DNA from: Asaia bogorensis NBRC 16594
GTDB lineage: Bacteria; Pseudomonadota; Alphaproteobacteria; Acetobacterales; Acetobacteraceae
Assembly: GCF_001547995.1 (NCBI RefSeq)
Contig: NZ_AP014690.1
Span: forward strand, 1,857,001 to 1,921,000
Reading direction: 5' to 3'
Length of the DNA stretch: 64,000 nucleotides
Position 1 is the first letter of the stretch. Every line of letters begins with the position of its first letter. The position numbers were made by a program, and so were the translations under genes. Positions 8,060 through 16,533 of this stretch are shown here, piece after piece. Under the pieces are notes generated by a model. It did not search any database. It saw only the letters and a program-made list of their open reading frames with translations, and had not been told where the DNA came from.

Positions 8060-9400
8060 ATGTCTGCGCTTTTTGCCATCTCCCTTGCCTCCGCCGCGAT
8101 CCTTGCGATCGTCGTCCTCATCGCCTTTTTCAGGCTCAATCCGTTCATCGTGCTGTTCACGACGTCGCTGGCGCTTGCGCTCGCGGCGGGGATGCCAGCC
8201 GACAAGGTGGTAAAATCCTTCGAGGAGGGCGCAGGCCACGTGCTTGGCCATGTCGGCACGGTGATCGCGCTTGGCACGATGCTGGGCAAGATGCTGGCTG
8301 AATCGGGCGGCGCGGACCGCATTGCCCTGACCATCTCCAACCGGGCCGGACGCTCGCGCGTGGACTGGGCCATGATGATCATCGGTCTGCTGATCGGCCT
8401 GCCGGTATTCTTCGAGGTCGGTTTCGTCCTGCTTATCCCCCTAGCCTTCGTGCTGGCCGCCCGCACCGATACACCGTTGTTGCGTGTCGCGCTTCCCATG
8501 GGGGCCGCGCTGTCAGTCACCCATGCCATGATCCCGCCGCATCCGGCCACGCTACTGGCGCTCTCGGCCTATCATGCCAATACGGGCCATACGATTTTCC
8601 TCGGTATCCTGATCGGTACGCCCATCGCCATCATCGCGGGCCCTCTCTTTGCCCGCTTCATTGCCCCGCGCGTTCCTCTGACCGAGGCCAACCCACTGGC
8701 AGAGCAGTTCGTCAACCGCGAGCCGCCCAAGAACATGCCCGGCTTTACCATTACCGTTTTCACCATCCTCTCCCCGGTGGTGCTCATGCTGGTGGCTTCG
8801 ATTGCCGATCGCGTCTCGGCACCGGGAACGACGCTGAACACGGCCCTGCATTTCATCGGCAATACCGATATCGCCCTCGTGCTGGCCGTCATTCTTTCCT
8901 TCTATGTGCTGGGTCTCGCCCGCGGTTTCTCCCGCGAGACCATTCTGCGTTTTACCAATGAATGTCTTGGCCCGACCGCACTCATCATGCTGCTCGTTGG
9001 CGCAGGTGGCGGCTTTGGCCGCGAACTGGTCGATAGCGGTGTCTCGAAGGTCATCACCGACACAGCGCTTGACTTCAATGTGCCAATTCTCGTTCTGGGC
9101 TGGCTGCTGGCGGTTATCGTGCGCGTGGCCTGCGGTTCGGCAACGGTTGCCATGAGCACCGCCTCCAGCATCGCTGGCCCAATCCTGCTCAAGAGCCACG
9201 GCGTCTCACCCGAACTCATGGTTCTGGTCACGGGCGCAGGCTCGGTGGCTTTCGGCCCCATGAACGATGCCGGGTTCTGGCAGATCAAGGAATATCTTGG
9301 CCTGACCGTGCCACAGACCATCAAGACCTGGTGCGTCATCGAAACGCTGATTGCGTTCCTCGGCCTTGGTTTCTGCCTGCTGGCGTCGCTGTTCATATAA
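8060..9400 (+). CDS. gntP: GntP-family gluconate/H+ symporter
   Basis: The 446-residue membrane protein matches the GntP family in length and motifs: FRLNPFIVLFTTSLALALAAGMP near the start, GHVGTVIALGTMLGKMLAESGGADRIA, the substrate-region stretch HAMIPPHPATLLA, and ACGSATVAMSTASSIAGP. Roughly 12 hydrophobic helices are visible. The family takes up gluconate and related sugar acids with protons, which suits an acetic acid bacterium that oxidises glucose in the periplasm. The open frame extends to 7832, but ATG 8060 gives the usual N-terminus starting directly at helix 1. Substrate specificity is inferred. Confidence 0.93.
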   Translation: MSALFAISLASAAILAIVVLIAFFRLNPFIVLFTTSLALALAAGMPADKVVKSFEEGAGHVLGHVGTVIALGTMLGKMLAESGGADRIALTISNRAGRSRVDWAMMIIGLLIGLPVFFEVGFVLLIPLAFVLAARTDTPLLRVALPMGAALSVTHAMIPPHPATLLALSAYHANTGHTIFLGILIGTPIAIIAGPLFARFIAPRVPLTEANPLAEQFVNREPPKNMPGFTITVFTILSPVVLMLVASIADRVSAPGTTLNTALHFIGNTDIALVLAVILSFYVLGLARGFSRETILRFTNECLGPTALIMLLVGAGGGFGRELVDSGVSKVITDTALDFNVPILVLGWLLAVIVRVACGSATVAMSTASSIAGPILLKSHGVSPELMVLVTGAGSVAFGPMNDAGFWQIKEYLGLTVPQTIKTWCVIETLIAFLGLGFCLLASLFI

Positions 9401-9403
9401 AAA

Positions 9404-9429
9404 AAGCGCGGGACAATGATCCCGCGCTT
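9404..9429. terminator. intrinsic terminator between gntP and the isochorismatase gene
   Basis: A perfect 10-bp stem (AAGCGCGGGA / TCCCGCGCTT) with a 6-nt loop follows the gntP stop. Read on the minus strand it is followed by a run of five T, so it is a classical intrinsic terminator for the der-isochorismatase operon; it probably also stops gntP transcription. Confidence 0.85.
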
Positions 9430-9466
9430 CTTGCCTCTGCGCCGACAGGCGCATCTTGTGAGAGCG

Positions 9467-10057
9467 TCAGAGCGTAGCCAGAAAGGCCTCTGACGTCATA
9501 GGGCGGGAGAACATCGGGTAGGTGTACTGAATGGCTGCCTCATGCTGCGCTTGTGAAAGCGTGGCGGTGCAATCGGTCAGGGTCACCACATCATAGCCCA
9601 GTTCGTAGGCTGTGCGCATGGTGGACTCCACACAGCAATCGGTCAGGAAACCACCGAGCGCGACACGCGTGATCCCGTTATGGCGCAGCACAAAATCAAG
9701 ATTGGTGCTGGCAAAACTGCACAAGCCACGTTTGCCTGAAATGACGATATCATCACTCTCAGGCGACAGCGCATCGATAATCCGAGCGCCCCATTCCCCT
9801 TCCTGGAAAGCCTGCGTCGCCTTGACGCCCGCCAGAATTCCGTAGGGCGCGCTGGCAAGCTCCGGATAGCCCTTTGCGAACTCGATGGGCACCCAGACAA
9901 TCTTCACGCCCTTGGCACGCGCCGCTTCGACGAGAGCGATTGTGCGATCGATCATGCCCGTGCGGCCGATCTCGGCCTTCACGCCGTCATGCAGCGCTCC
10001 GCCCTCGGAGACGAAATCATTCTGGAATTCGATCAGTACAAGGGCGGTCTGGCTCAT
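9467..10057 (-). CDS. isochorismatase-family cysteine hydrolase
   Basis: The 196-residue product has the three catalytic residues of the family: Asp14 in IEFQNDF, Lys109 in ISGKRG and the Cys nucleophile at 142 in TDCCVESTMR. Members hydrolyse isochorismate, nicotinamide, ureidoacrylate or other small amides. This sequence does not point to one substrate. Its ATG overlaps the der stop by four bases, so it is translated as the last gene of the yfgM-bamB-der operon, although no functional link to those genes is obvious. Confidence 0.88.
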   Translation of the reverse strand: MSQTALVLIEFQNDFVSEGGALHDGVKAEIGRTGMIDRTIALVEAARAKGVKIVWVPIEFAKGYPELASAPYGILAGVKATQAFQEGEWGARIIDALSPESDDIVISGKRGLCSFASTNLDFVLRHNGITRVALGGFLTDCCVESTMRTAYELGYDVVTLTDCTATLSQAQHEAAIQYTYPMFSRPMTSEAFLATL

Positions 10058-11460
10058 GACTTGTTCTCCGCGTAGGGGTTCTTTGTGCCCCTCAATTGCA
10101 AACGGATCGGCGTACCCGGCAAATGGAAGGTTTCGCGCAGCCCGTTCACCAGATAGCGCTTATAGGCATCGGGAAGCAGCTCCGCGCGCGTACCGAAAAG
10201 AATGAAGGTCGGCGGGCGCGACTTGGCCTGCGTCATGTAGCGCAGCTTGAGACGACGCCCGTCAACCAGTGGCGGCTGATGCCGCTCAAGCGCGGCCTCG
10301 AACCAACGATTGAGCTCTCCGGTCGTCACGCGGCTGTTCCAAACCTCATGCGCCCGACGAACGGCGGGCAGAAGCTTGTTTACCCCAGCACCCGTCAGGG
10401 CCGAGAAGGTAACGACCGGGATACCGCGCATCTGGGCCAGCGAGGTCTCAATACGATCGGCAATCGCCTGACGGGTGGCCGCACGGTCCTCGACTGCATC
10501 CCACTTGTTCAGGGCCAGAACACAGGCGCGCCCTTCCCGCTCGATAAGACGGGCAATCTGCAGATCCTGCTCATGCACACCCAGCGTGGCATCGAGCGTC
10601 AGCACAACCACCTCGGCCATTTTCAGCGCCTCAATGGACGCCGAAACCGACATGCGCTCCAGATCCTGCTCGATACGCGCCTTGCGACGCAGCCCGGCCG
10701 TATCGACAAGCTGGATCGGCCCAACCTCGTCATGCAGCGACACCGAAATCGAATCGCGCGTCAGACCCGGCTCCGGCCCGGTGATCATGCGCTCTTCACC
10801 CAGCAGGCAGTTCAGGAGCGTGGATTTACCGGCATTGGGGCGGCCCACAATGGCGAGGCGCAGCGGGCCCGCTGGCCGCTCCTCGATTTCCTCGCCATCC
10901 TCGTCGAGCACCTTGGCGCGCGAACGCGGCTTTTCACGCACACGCTCACCTTCGGGCAGGCGATCGGCGATTTCACCCATCAGATGCGCAATACCCTCGC
11001 CGTGTTCGGCAGAGAGCGCCAGTGGCGTCCCGAGACCCAGGGAATAGGCCTCGAGCACCTCGTTACCCGCCGCCGCACCCTCTGCCTTGTTGGCGAGGAG
11101 CAGCACTTTCTTGTTCTGCTTGCGCAGCCAGGCAGCGAAATGCTTGTCGGCCGGCGTCACACCGGCGCGGGCATCGATGCAGAACAGCACGAGATCTGCC
11201 TGCGCCACGGCCGATTCCGAGGACGCGCGCATACGACCGAACAGCGTGTCCGGCGCAGCCTCTTCAAGACCTGCCGTATCGATCAGGCGCACCTTGCGCC
11301 CACGTAGCAACGCCTCTCCTTCCTTGCGATCGCGTGTCACGCCCGGCATGTCAGACACAATGGCCTGACGCCGCCCTACCAGCCGGTTGAAGAGAGTCGA
11401 TTTACCGACATTGGGACGCCCGGCGATGACAACGAGCGGAAGAAAAGAAGAGTCAGTCAC
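10054..11460 (-). CDS. der: ribosome assembly GTPase Der (EngA)
   Basis: Der is the essential double-GTPase protein for 50S subunit maturation. The 468-residue product has two complete G domains: GRPNVGKST, DTAGLEE and NKAEG in the first, and GRPNAGKST, DTAGLRRK and NKWD in the second, followed by the C-terminal KH-like domain (RYMTQAKSRPPTFILFGTRAELLPD). The first G4 motif reads NKAEG rather than the usual NKxD, so Glu or the alternative spacing replaces the Asp that gives guanine specificity. It follows bamB by three bases, the same order as in E. coli. Confidence 0.97.
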   Translation of the reverse strand: MTDSSFLPLVVIAGRPNVGKSTLFNRLVGRRQAIVSDMPGVTRDRKEGEALLRGRKVRLIDTAGLEEAAPDTLFGRMRASSESAVAQADLVLFCIDARAGVTPADKHFAAWLRKQNKKVLLLANKAEGAAAGNEVLEAYSLGLGTPLALSAEHGEGIAHLMGEIADRLPEGERVREKPRSRAKVLDEDGEEIEERPAGPLRLAIVGRPNAGKSTLLNCLLGEERMITGPEPGLTRDSISVSLHDEVGPIQLVDTAGLRRKARIEQDLERMSVSASIEALKMAEVVVLTLDATLGVHEQDLQIARLIEREGRACVLALNKWDAVEDRAATRQAIADRIETSLAQMRGIPVVTFSALTGAGVNKLLPAVRRAHEVWNSRVTTGELNRWFEAALERHQPPLVDGRRLKLRYMTQAKSRPPTFILFGTRAELLPDAYKRYLVNGLRETFHLPGTPIRLQLRGTKNPYAENKS

Positions 11461-11463
11461 GGA

Positions 11464-12855
11464 TCAACCATATGCATTCAGGTTACCATCGGTCGACAGC
11501 ACAAGAACCTTGCCGTCGCAGATGATGGGTTCAACCAGGGTAGGCTTTTTTGTTTTCAGGGGTGCGTCAGCCTTGCCCGTGACCGCGTCGATCACCTGAA
11601 AGCCGTTTTCCTCGAGTGAGGAAACACACACAAGCTTTCCATCGGCCATGACGGGGCCAAACCACGTCACGGCATATTTCTGCTTGGTCTCGTTCTTGAA
11701 ACGACGCAGATCGTGAATCCAGCGCACATGGCCGGACAGGCGATCAAGACAGGCAAGCTGCTGATCCGAGGAGATCAGATACAGCCAGTCGCCCACAACG
11801 AGCGGCGTATTCTGCCCGCTGGCTTCACGCTCCCAAAGGCGGCGACCCGAGCGCATATCGATAGCGACCAGAACCTTGGAGAGCGAAACCGCATAGGCTG
11901 TGCCGTCCTTGACCACGGGTGCGCCACGCACACAGGCCAGATCGAGCATGGCGCCGCGACCGTTCGAGCCGCCAAGGCTGTCGCTCCACACAAGCTCACC
12001 GGATTCCGCACGAAGCGCCACAAGGTCGCCACTGCCAAAACCGGCCACGACGACGCCATTATATACCGCCGGGGCGGATTGCCCGAACATGACCGTATCG
12101 GCCTCGGTGGCCTGATACGTCCAGATCTGCTCGCCCGTCTCGGCATTCAGCGCAAAGAGCCGCTCATCGATCGTGCCGAAGAACACGCGTCCATCGACGA
12201 TGGTCGGTGCTGAACGCCCCGGCACAACGGTTTCAGCGCGCCATTTGACCTTGCCGGTCTCGGCAGCCACCGCGATGACCTGCCCGACACCATCGACGAT
12301 ATAGAGCGTGTCACCGGCAAGGCCCATACCGCCGCCGATATCGCTCGAACGTGCCTTGTTGCCCTTGGGGATGAATGTCCAAAGCGGGCTCATGGCTGGC
12401 CAGGTCCAGGCTTTCACCGTCCCGACACCATCGCGGGTGTAGATGCGACCTGCGTCAATGACGGGTGGCGACTGGATGGCACCGCGGCCATTGGGGCCAA
12501 GGGCGACGAAATGCAGGAAAGCAGGCTCGGAAATGCCGTGACCGATCGAACGCGACCAAGCGAGCTGCGGACCGGCCCAGTTGGTGTTCAGCGAGAGATG
12601 GTCCGGCACGCGCCCGACCAGCGGCCACGCTGTGATGGGCTGGGCCGGGGGCAGAACGATCGGTGTATGATCCTCTTCATCCACGACCAGACCAGCACCG
12701 GTCGACAGCACATCATAGCGCTTGCCCGCAAGAATCTGCTTGGGGTCGTCCTTGAAGATTCCGCAGCCGCTCAGCATGGCCGTCGTGGCGAGGGTCGAAC
12801 CCAGAAAGAAGCGTCGTCCCGGCTGGCGCGGGGATGTCTTGTTCGTCATGGGCAT
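11464..12855 (-). CDS. bamB: outer-membrane protein assembly lipoprotein BamB-like (PQQ-type beta-propeller)
   Basis: The 463-residue product begins with a twin-arginine-looking signal (RRFFLGSTLATTAMLSGCGIF) whose LSGC lipobox predicts lipidation at Cys. The rest has repeated propeller blades such as VDGRVFFGTIDERLFALNAETGEQIW and VVAGFGSGDLVALRAESGELVW. BamB supports outer-membrane protein insertion by the Bam complex. ATG 12855 overlaps the upstream stop as TGATG; TTG 12858 and ATG 12849 are alternatives. Position between a YfgM-like gene and der supports the call over a PQQ dehydrogenase. Confidence 0.9.
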   Translation of the reverse strand: MPMTNKTSPRQPGRRFFLGSTLATTAMLSGCGIFKDDPKQILAGKRYDVLSTGAGLVVDEEDHTPIVLPPAQPITAWPLVGRVPDHLSLNTNWAGPQLAWSRSIGHGISEPAFLHFVALGPNGRGAIQSPPVIDAGRIYTRDGVGTVKAWTWPAMSPLWTFIPKGNKARSSDIGGGMGLAGDTLYIVDGVGQVIAVAAETGKVKWRAETVVPGRSAPTIVDGRVFFGTIDERLFALNAETGEQIWTYQATEADTVMFGQSAPAVYNGVVVAGFGSGDLVALRAESGELVWSDSLGGSNGRGAMLDLACVRGAPVVKDGTAYAVSLSKVLVAIDMRSGRRLWEREASGQNTPLVVGDWLYLISSDQQLACLDRLSGHVRWIHDLRRFKNETKQKYAVTWFGPVMADGKLVCVSSLEENGFQVIDAVTGKADAPLKTKKPTLVEPIICDGKVLVLSTDGNLNAYG

Positions 12856-13547
12856 CAACCGGCTCCGCCGAAGGTTTGAAGAAGGATGGAAGCACGCTGG
12901 CGAACACCGTCCGGCGCGTCGGGTGACTGCGCGAGCCCCATGAGGAGGCTACGCGCCTCGTCATGCTGCTTGGCTGTGGCATCTGCCCGCAAATCGAGCG
13001 CCGCAAGGCCTTCCTGGGCGAAGGCGCGCCAGGGACCGGCGCTGGCAGCCAGCACCTCGAACCCCTTTCGGGTCTCGCCCGGGTTCGCGTCATCGATATG
13101 GCTGTTGAGCAGAAGCAGACGGGCCAGATCACGGAGCGAGGCATTCTCGTCCGTGTCGTCAATCACGCCCTGCCAGGCCTTACGCGCGCCATCGACATCG
13201 CCAGCCTGAGCCTTGAGCTGGGCCAGCCTGATGGCGGCGAAGCCACGTGTGGCGCCGGGGGCCTTGCTGGCGAGGTCAGCAAGGACGGCCTGATTGGCCT
13301 TTTCGGACTGGCTGCGTGCGGCCGCATCGGGCTGGGGCGCCTGAAGCGCCTCCATAGCCGTATAATAGCGGCCCGAGGCCTCTGCCTGCGCCTGATGGTG
13401 GCGATGAATCTGCCATTGCCATCCGCCCACACCGATCAGTGCGACAAGCGCCACACCGACCGCAACACCTCCAAAACGCCGGGCAGTTGCGCGCATCTCA
13501 GCTGCACGCATCTCCGCCTGGGCCTGACTGAAAAACTCGTCTGCCAC
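12855..13547 (-). CDS. YfgM-like tetratricopeptide membrane-anchored protein
   Basis: The 230-residue protein has a short cytosolic N-terminus, one transmembrane segment (FGGVAVGVALVALIGVGGWQW, about residues 25-45) and an Ala-rich helical periplasmic domain resembling TPR repeats. E. coli YfgM is an ancillary SecYEG subunit that links translocation to periplasmic chaperones and also lies directly upstream of bamB-der. Sequence identity in this family is low, so the call rests on topology and gene order. Confidence 0.8.
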   Translation of the reverse strand: MADEFFSQAQAEMRAAEMRATARRFGGVAVGVALVALIGVGGWQWQIHRHHQAQAEASGRYYTAMEALQAPQPDAAARSQSEKANQAVLADLASKAPGATRGFAAIRLAQLKAQAGDVDGARKAWQGVIDDTDENASLRDLARLLLLNSHIDDANPGETRKGFEVLAASAGPWRAFAQEGLAALDLRADATAKQHDEARSLLMGLAQSPDAPDGVRQRASILLQTFGGAG

Positions 13548-13695
13548 CGTGATCCTCTTGCGACACTATTACCGCAACCATACAGACGCCTGCACCCTGC
13601 GGCAAATTGCTTTGTCATTGCAGACACGCATCGGACAAACTTCAGCCACAACCGCGCGTCAGAACAGCGTTTTACACTGATTCAGAAAGTCCTCC

Positions 13696-14652
13696 ATGCG
13701 CCCAGATCCCGTTGCCCCACTGGCGAGACGACGCCTGCTTGTCGGCCTTCCCCTTCTCGGGATCGCCGCCCGATCGGCACTCTCCCACAAGGCCATGGCT
13801 CAAGGGGCTCTCACCCAATCGGCCCCCGTCCTCTCTCCGGCAACCCATCAGGCCCTGTCCGATATTGCTACGCGCTACGAGAAGCTTTCGGGCGGGCGCC
13901 TTGGCGTCCACATCTTCTGTCCCGAAAGCGGTACAGCGCTCTCGTGGCGAGGCGAAGAGCGGTTTCGTATGTGCAGCAGCTTCAAGGCATCGCTCGCCGC
14001 CTGTGTGCTCGCATGCTGCGACCGGGACGAAGACGATTTGACCCGACGCATCGCTTTTCGCGAGAGCGATTTCAAGGAGCCGTTCTGGGCCCCGGTGGCC
14101 GCCCGGAACCGCGATGCCGGCAGTCTCAGCCTCGCGGCGCTCTGCGCCGGGGCGGTGACGATGAGCGATAATATCTGTGCCAATATGCTGTTGCGCCATA
14201 TCGGCGGCCCCGCAGCCCTGACGCGCTTCTGGCGAGATAGCGGCGATGAAATCACGCGTCTCGACGCCTATGAGCCGGAACTGAACCGCCCCTCAGCCAA
14301 CCCTGATGACAACACGACCAGCCCCGTCGCGATGGCACGGACACTGCATCGTCTGATCCACGGGACATTGCTTCATCCCAATTCTGCAGCACTGCTGCGC
14401 AGCTGGATGATCAACTGCACCACCGGTACTCAGAGACTGCGCGCCGGGCTGCCTGCGCATTGGGTGGTTGGCGACAAGACGGGAAATAACGGCAAGGATA
14501 TTGCCGCCGACATCGCCTTCGCATCGGCCGACAAGAACGCTGGTAAGTCGGTTATCATCGCCACCTACACCGCGGGCGGCACTCCGGACGAGACACAGTT
14601 TCGCCGCGTCTTTCATGACATCGGCGCCCTCGCCCCGGCATTGCTGGGCTGA
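13696..14652 (+). CDS. class A beta-lactamase with Tat-type signal
   Basis: The 318-residue product has every class A motif in order: SSFK (nucleophile Ser94, Lys97), SDN at 157-159, ExxLN with Glu193 and Asn197, and KTG at 261-263. Residues 11-13 (RRR followed by LLVGLPLLG) form a twin-arginine-like export signal, and cleavage near MAQG is likely. Cys93 sits just before the nucleophile, as in class A carbapenemases, but the partner Cys two residues after KTG is Asn, so that disulfide is absent. The gene stands alone with no adjacent LysR-type ampR-like regulator or mobile element. The spectrum cannot be read from the sequence. Confidence 0.93.
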   Translation: MRPDPVAPLARRRLLVGLPLLGIAARSALSHKAMAQGALTQSAPVLSPATHQALSDIATRYEKLSGGRLGVHIFCPESGTALSWRGEERFRMCSSFKASLAACVLACCDRDEDDLTRRIAFRESDFKEPFWAPVAARNRDAGSLSLAALCAGAVTMSDNICANMLLRHIGGPAALTRFWRDSGDEITRLDAYEPELNRPSANPDDNTTSPVAMARTLHRLIHGTLLHPNSAALLRSWMINCTTGTQRLRAGLPAHWVVGDKTGNNGKDIAADIAFASADKNAGKSVIIATYTAGGTPDETQFRRVFHDIGALAPALLG

Positions 14653-14680
14653 AACCTGCGCCTTACCGAGAGGCCGGAAC

Positions 14681-14716
14681 GAAGAAGGGGACGGGCTCAT
14701 ACCCATCCCCTTCTTC
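14681..14716. terminator. hairpin between beta-lactamase gene and convergent small gene
   Basis: A 15-nt arm GAAGAAGGGGACGGG pairs with CCCATCCCCTTCTTC with one mismatch around a 6-nt loop. It lies between two convergent stops and probably terminates both; no clear T-run follows. Confidence 0.6.
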
Positions 14717-14739
14717 CATAAGCCCGAACAGCGCGGGTC

Positions 14740-15126
14740 TTACTTCTTCGCGAGCTTCTTGCCAGCGGCCGTCAGCTCAGCCGAGATATGGCTGAAATTG
14801 GCGGCGATACGCTGCTGAACGCCTGTGCTGACGGCATGCACCTTCGCAATACGTTCGCGCGCATCCTCGCTGATGGCCTGCTCTTCTTTCTGTGACGCAC
14901 TGGCAACACAACTGTTATAGGCGCGCGCCTCTTTCTCATAAGCCTGGAACTTGTCCACGCTCGCATTGTAATGCGCGGTATCGGTCGCTGTGATGGAGGG
15001 GGCACTCGGCTCCTGACCGCATTTGGCGCGCGGATCGGCCTTTGCGACAGAAGGGAGCGACCCGGTTACAGCCACCGAGGCCAGAGCGATCGAGGCGAGA
15101 AGCGAAGGTAAAGCGATAGGTTTCAT
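14740..15126 (-). CDS. small secreted helical protein of unknown function
   Basis: The 128-residue product starts with a signal peptide (LLASIALASVAVTGSLPSVAKA, cleavage near residue 30). The mature part has two Cys (CGQEPSAPS and YNSCVAS), which could form a disulfide, and a long charged helix ending in GKKLAKK. No family was recognised. Its start lies 48 bases downstream of the pyrC stop on the same strand, so it may be read from the same transcript. Confidence 0.7.
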   Translation of the reverse strand: MKPIALPSLLASIALASVAVTGSLPSVAKADPRAKCGQEPSAPSITATDTAHYNASVDKFQAYEKEARAYNSCVASASQKEEQAISEDARERIAKVHAVSTGVQQRIAANFSHISAELTAAGKKLAKK

Positions 15127-15174
15127 GATCGTGCGATCTGCTGATGTGAAGTGAAAGACGCTATTGCGCAGGAA

Positions 15175-16494
15175 TTACGGCGCAAATCGGGCCAGACGAC
15201 CGATGGGTGCCGAGGTAATTTCATCATCACGCATGACGATATGCCCACGCACGATCGTCCCGACAGGCCAGCCCGTGACCTGCTTGCCATCGAAAGGCGT
15301 CCAGCCAACGGGGCTCGCAATCCAGTCGTTACGGATTTCGCGTCGGGCCTTCATGTCCACAAGCGTGAAATCAGCGTCGAACCCGACGGCCATGCGTCCC
15401 TTGGTCTGCAAGCCATAGATACGGGCCGGCCCCGCCGCCATCAGATCGACTAGGCGCGGCAGAGACAGGCGACCTGCATTCGCGTGATCGAGCATGACGG
15501 GCACAATCGTCTGAACACCCGTCAGACCGGCAGGGCATTGCGGCCAGGGCTTTTCCTTGGCCTCGCGCGGATGCGGCGCATGATCTGACGACACGACATC
15601 CACCCGCCCGTCACGCAGGGCGGTCCAGCAGGCGTCATAATGGCGCTGGTCGCGAATTGGCGGGTTCATGACGGCATAGGCACCGAGCGTCTCATAACAT
15701 TCCGGCCCTACCTGTGTCAGGTGATTGACCAGAACCTCCACACTCACATGGGAACGATGGGCAGCAAGCCAGTCCAGTTCCTCGGCGGTCGAGGTATGCA
15801 GGATATGGACCGGTCGGCCCGTCTTGCGGGCAAGTGCCGTGATCCGTCGTGTGCCGAGAAAGGCACATTCCTCATCGCGCCAGATCATGTGGTTTACATG
15901 AGGCATTCCTGTCTCGAACAGGGGCTTGCGCGCTTGCAGGCGATATTCATCCTCGGAGTGAAATGCCACGCGACGGTGCCCGCTACGCAACACAGCCTCG
16001 ATGCCCTCATCATCCTCAATCATCAGATCGCCCGTGGATGACCCTGCAAAAACCTTGATGGCGCACACGCCGTCTTCCTGCTCCAACGCGGCCAGTTCCG
16101 GCGTATTAGCGCGGGTTGCCCCTACGTAAAGCCCCATATCGATCAGCGCGTTCTCCGCCACGGTCAGGCGCTTGTCGGCAATCGTGGCGGCGGAGGTGAT
16201 GGAAGGCGATGTATTAGGCATATCGAACACCATCGTCACGCCGCCAAGCGCCGCAGCGCGGGTGCCTGTTGCGATTGATTCGATCGCGGCATTGCCGGGG
16301 TCGCGCAGATGCACATGCGCATCAATCAGGCCAGGCAGCACATGCAGACCGGTCGCATCGATCTCCTCCGCAGCCTCGTCCTGCGCCGTCACGGCCAGGC
16401 TCGCAATGCGCCCGTCTTTCACGCCCAGATCGGCCTTGGCCTCACCCCAGGGAAAGACGCAGATCCCGCCTCTGATGATCAGATCGTAATGCAT
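15175..16494 (-). CDS. pyrC: dihydroorotase (class I amidohydrolase)
   Basis: This enzyme closes carbamoyl-aspartate to dihydroorotate in pyrimidine synthesis. The 439-residue product has the metal site DAHVHLRDPG near residue 58, the carbamylated-Lys region AIKVFAGSSTGD near 144, HSEDE, HILHTST and the catalytic Asp in SSDHAPHP. A strong AGGAG lies upstream of ATG 16494. Allantoinases share this fold, but the sequence reads as dihydroorotase, and a PuuE-type allantoinase is encoded elsewhere in the window. It is the last large gene of a long minus-strand unit. Confidence 0.88.
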   Translation of the reverse strand: MHYDLIIRGGICVFPWGEAKADLGVKDGRIASLAVTAQDEAAEEIDATGLHVLPGLIDAHVHLRDPGNAAIESIATGTRAAALGGVTMVFDMPNTSPSITSAATIADKRLTVAENALIDMGLYVGATRANTPELAALEQEDGVCAIKVFAGSSTGDLMIEDDEGIEAVLRSGHRRVAFHSEDEYRLQARKPLFETGMPHVNHMIWRDEECAFLGTRRITALARKTGRPVHILHTSTAEELDWLAAHRSHVSVEVLVNHLTQVGPECYETLGAYAVMNPPIRDQRHYDACWTALRDGRVDVVSSDHAPHPREAKEKPWPQCPAGLTGVQTIVPVMLDHANAGRLSLPRLVDLMAAGPARIYGLQTKGRMAVGFDADFTLVDMKARREIRNDWIASPVGWTPFDGKQVTGWPVGTIVRGHIVMRDDEITSAPIGRLARFAP

Positions 16495-16533
16495 GGGTTT
16501 CTCCTATTGCGGGTGATGGAAATCAGGGAAAGA

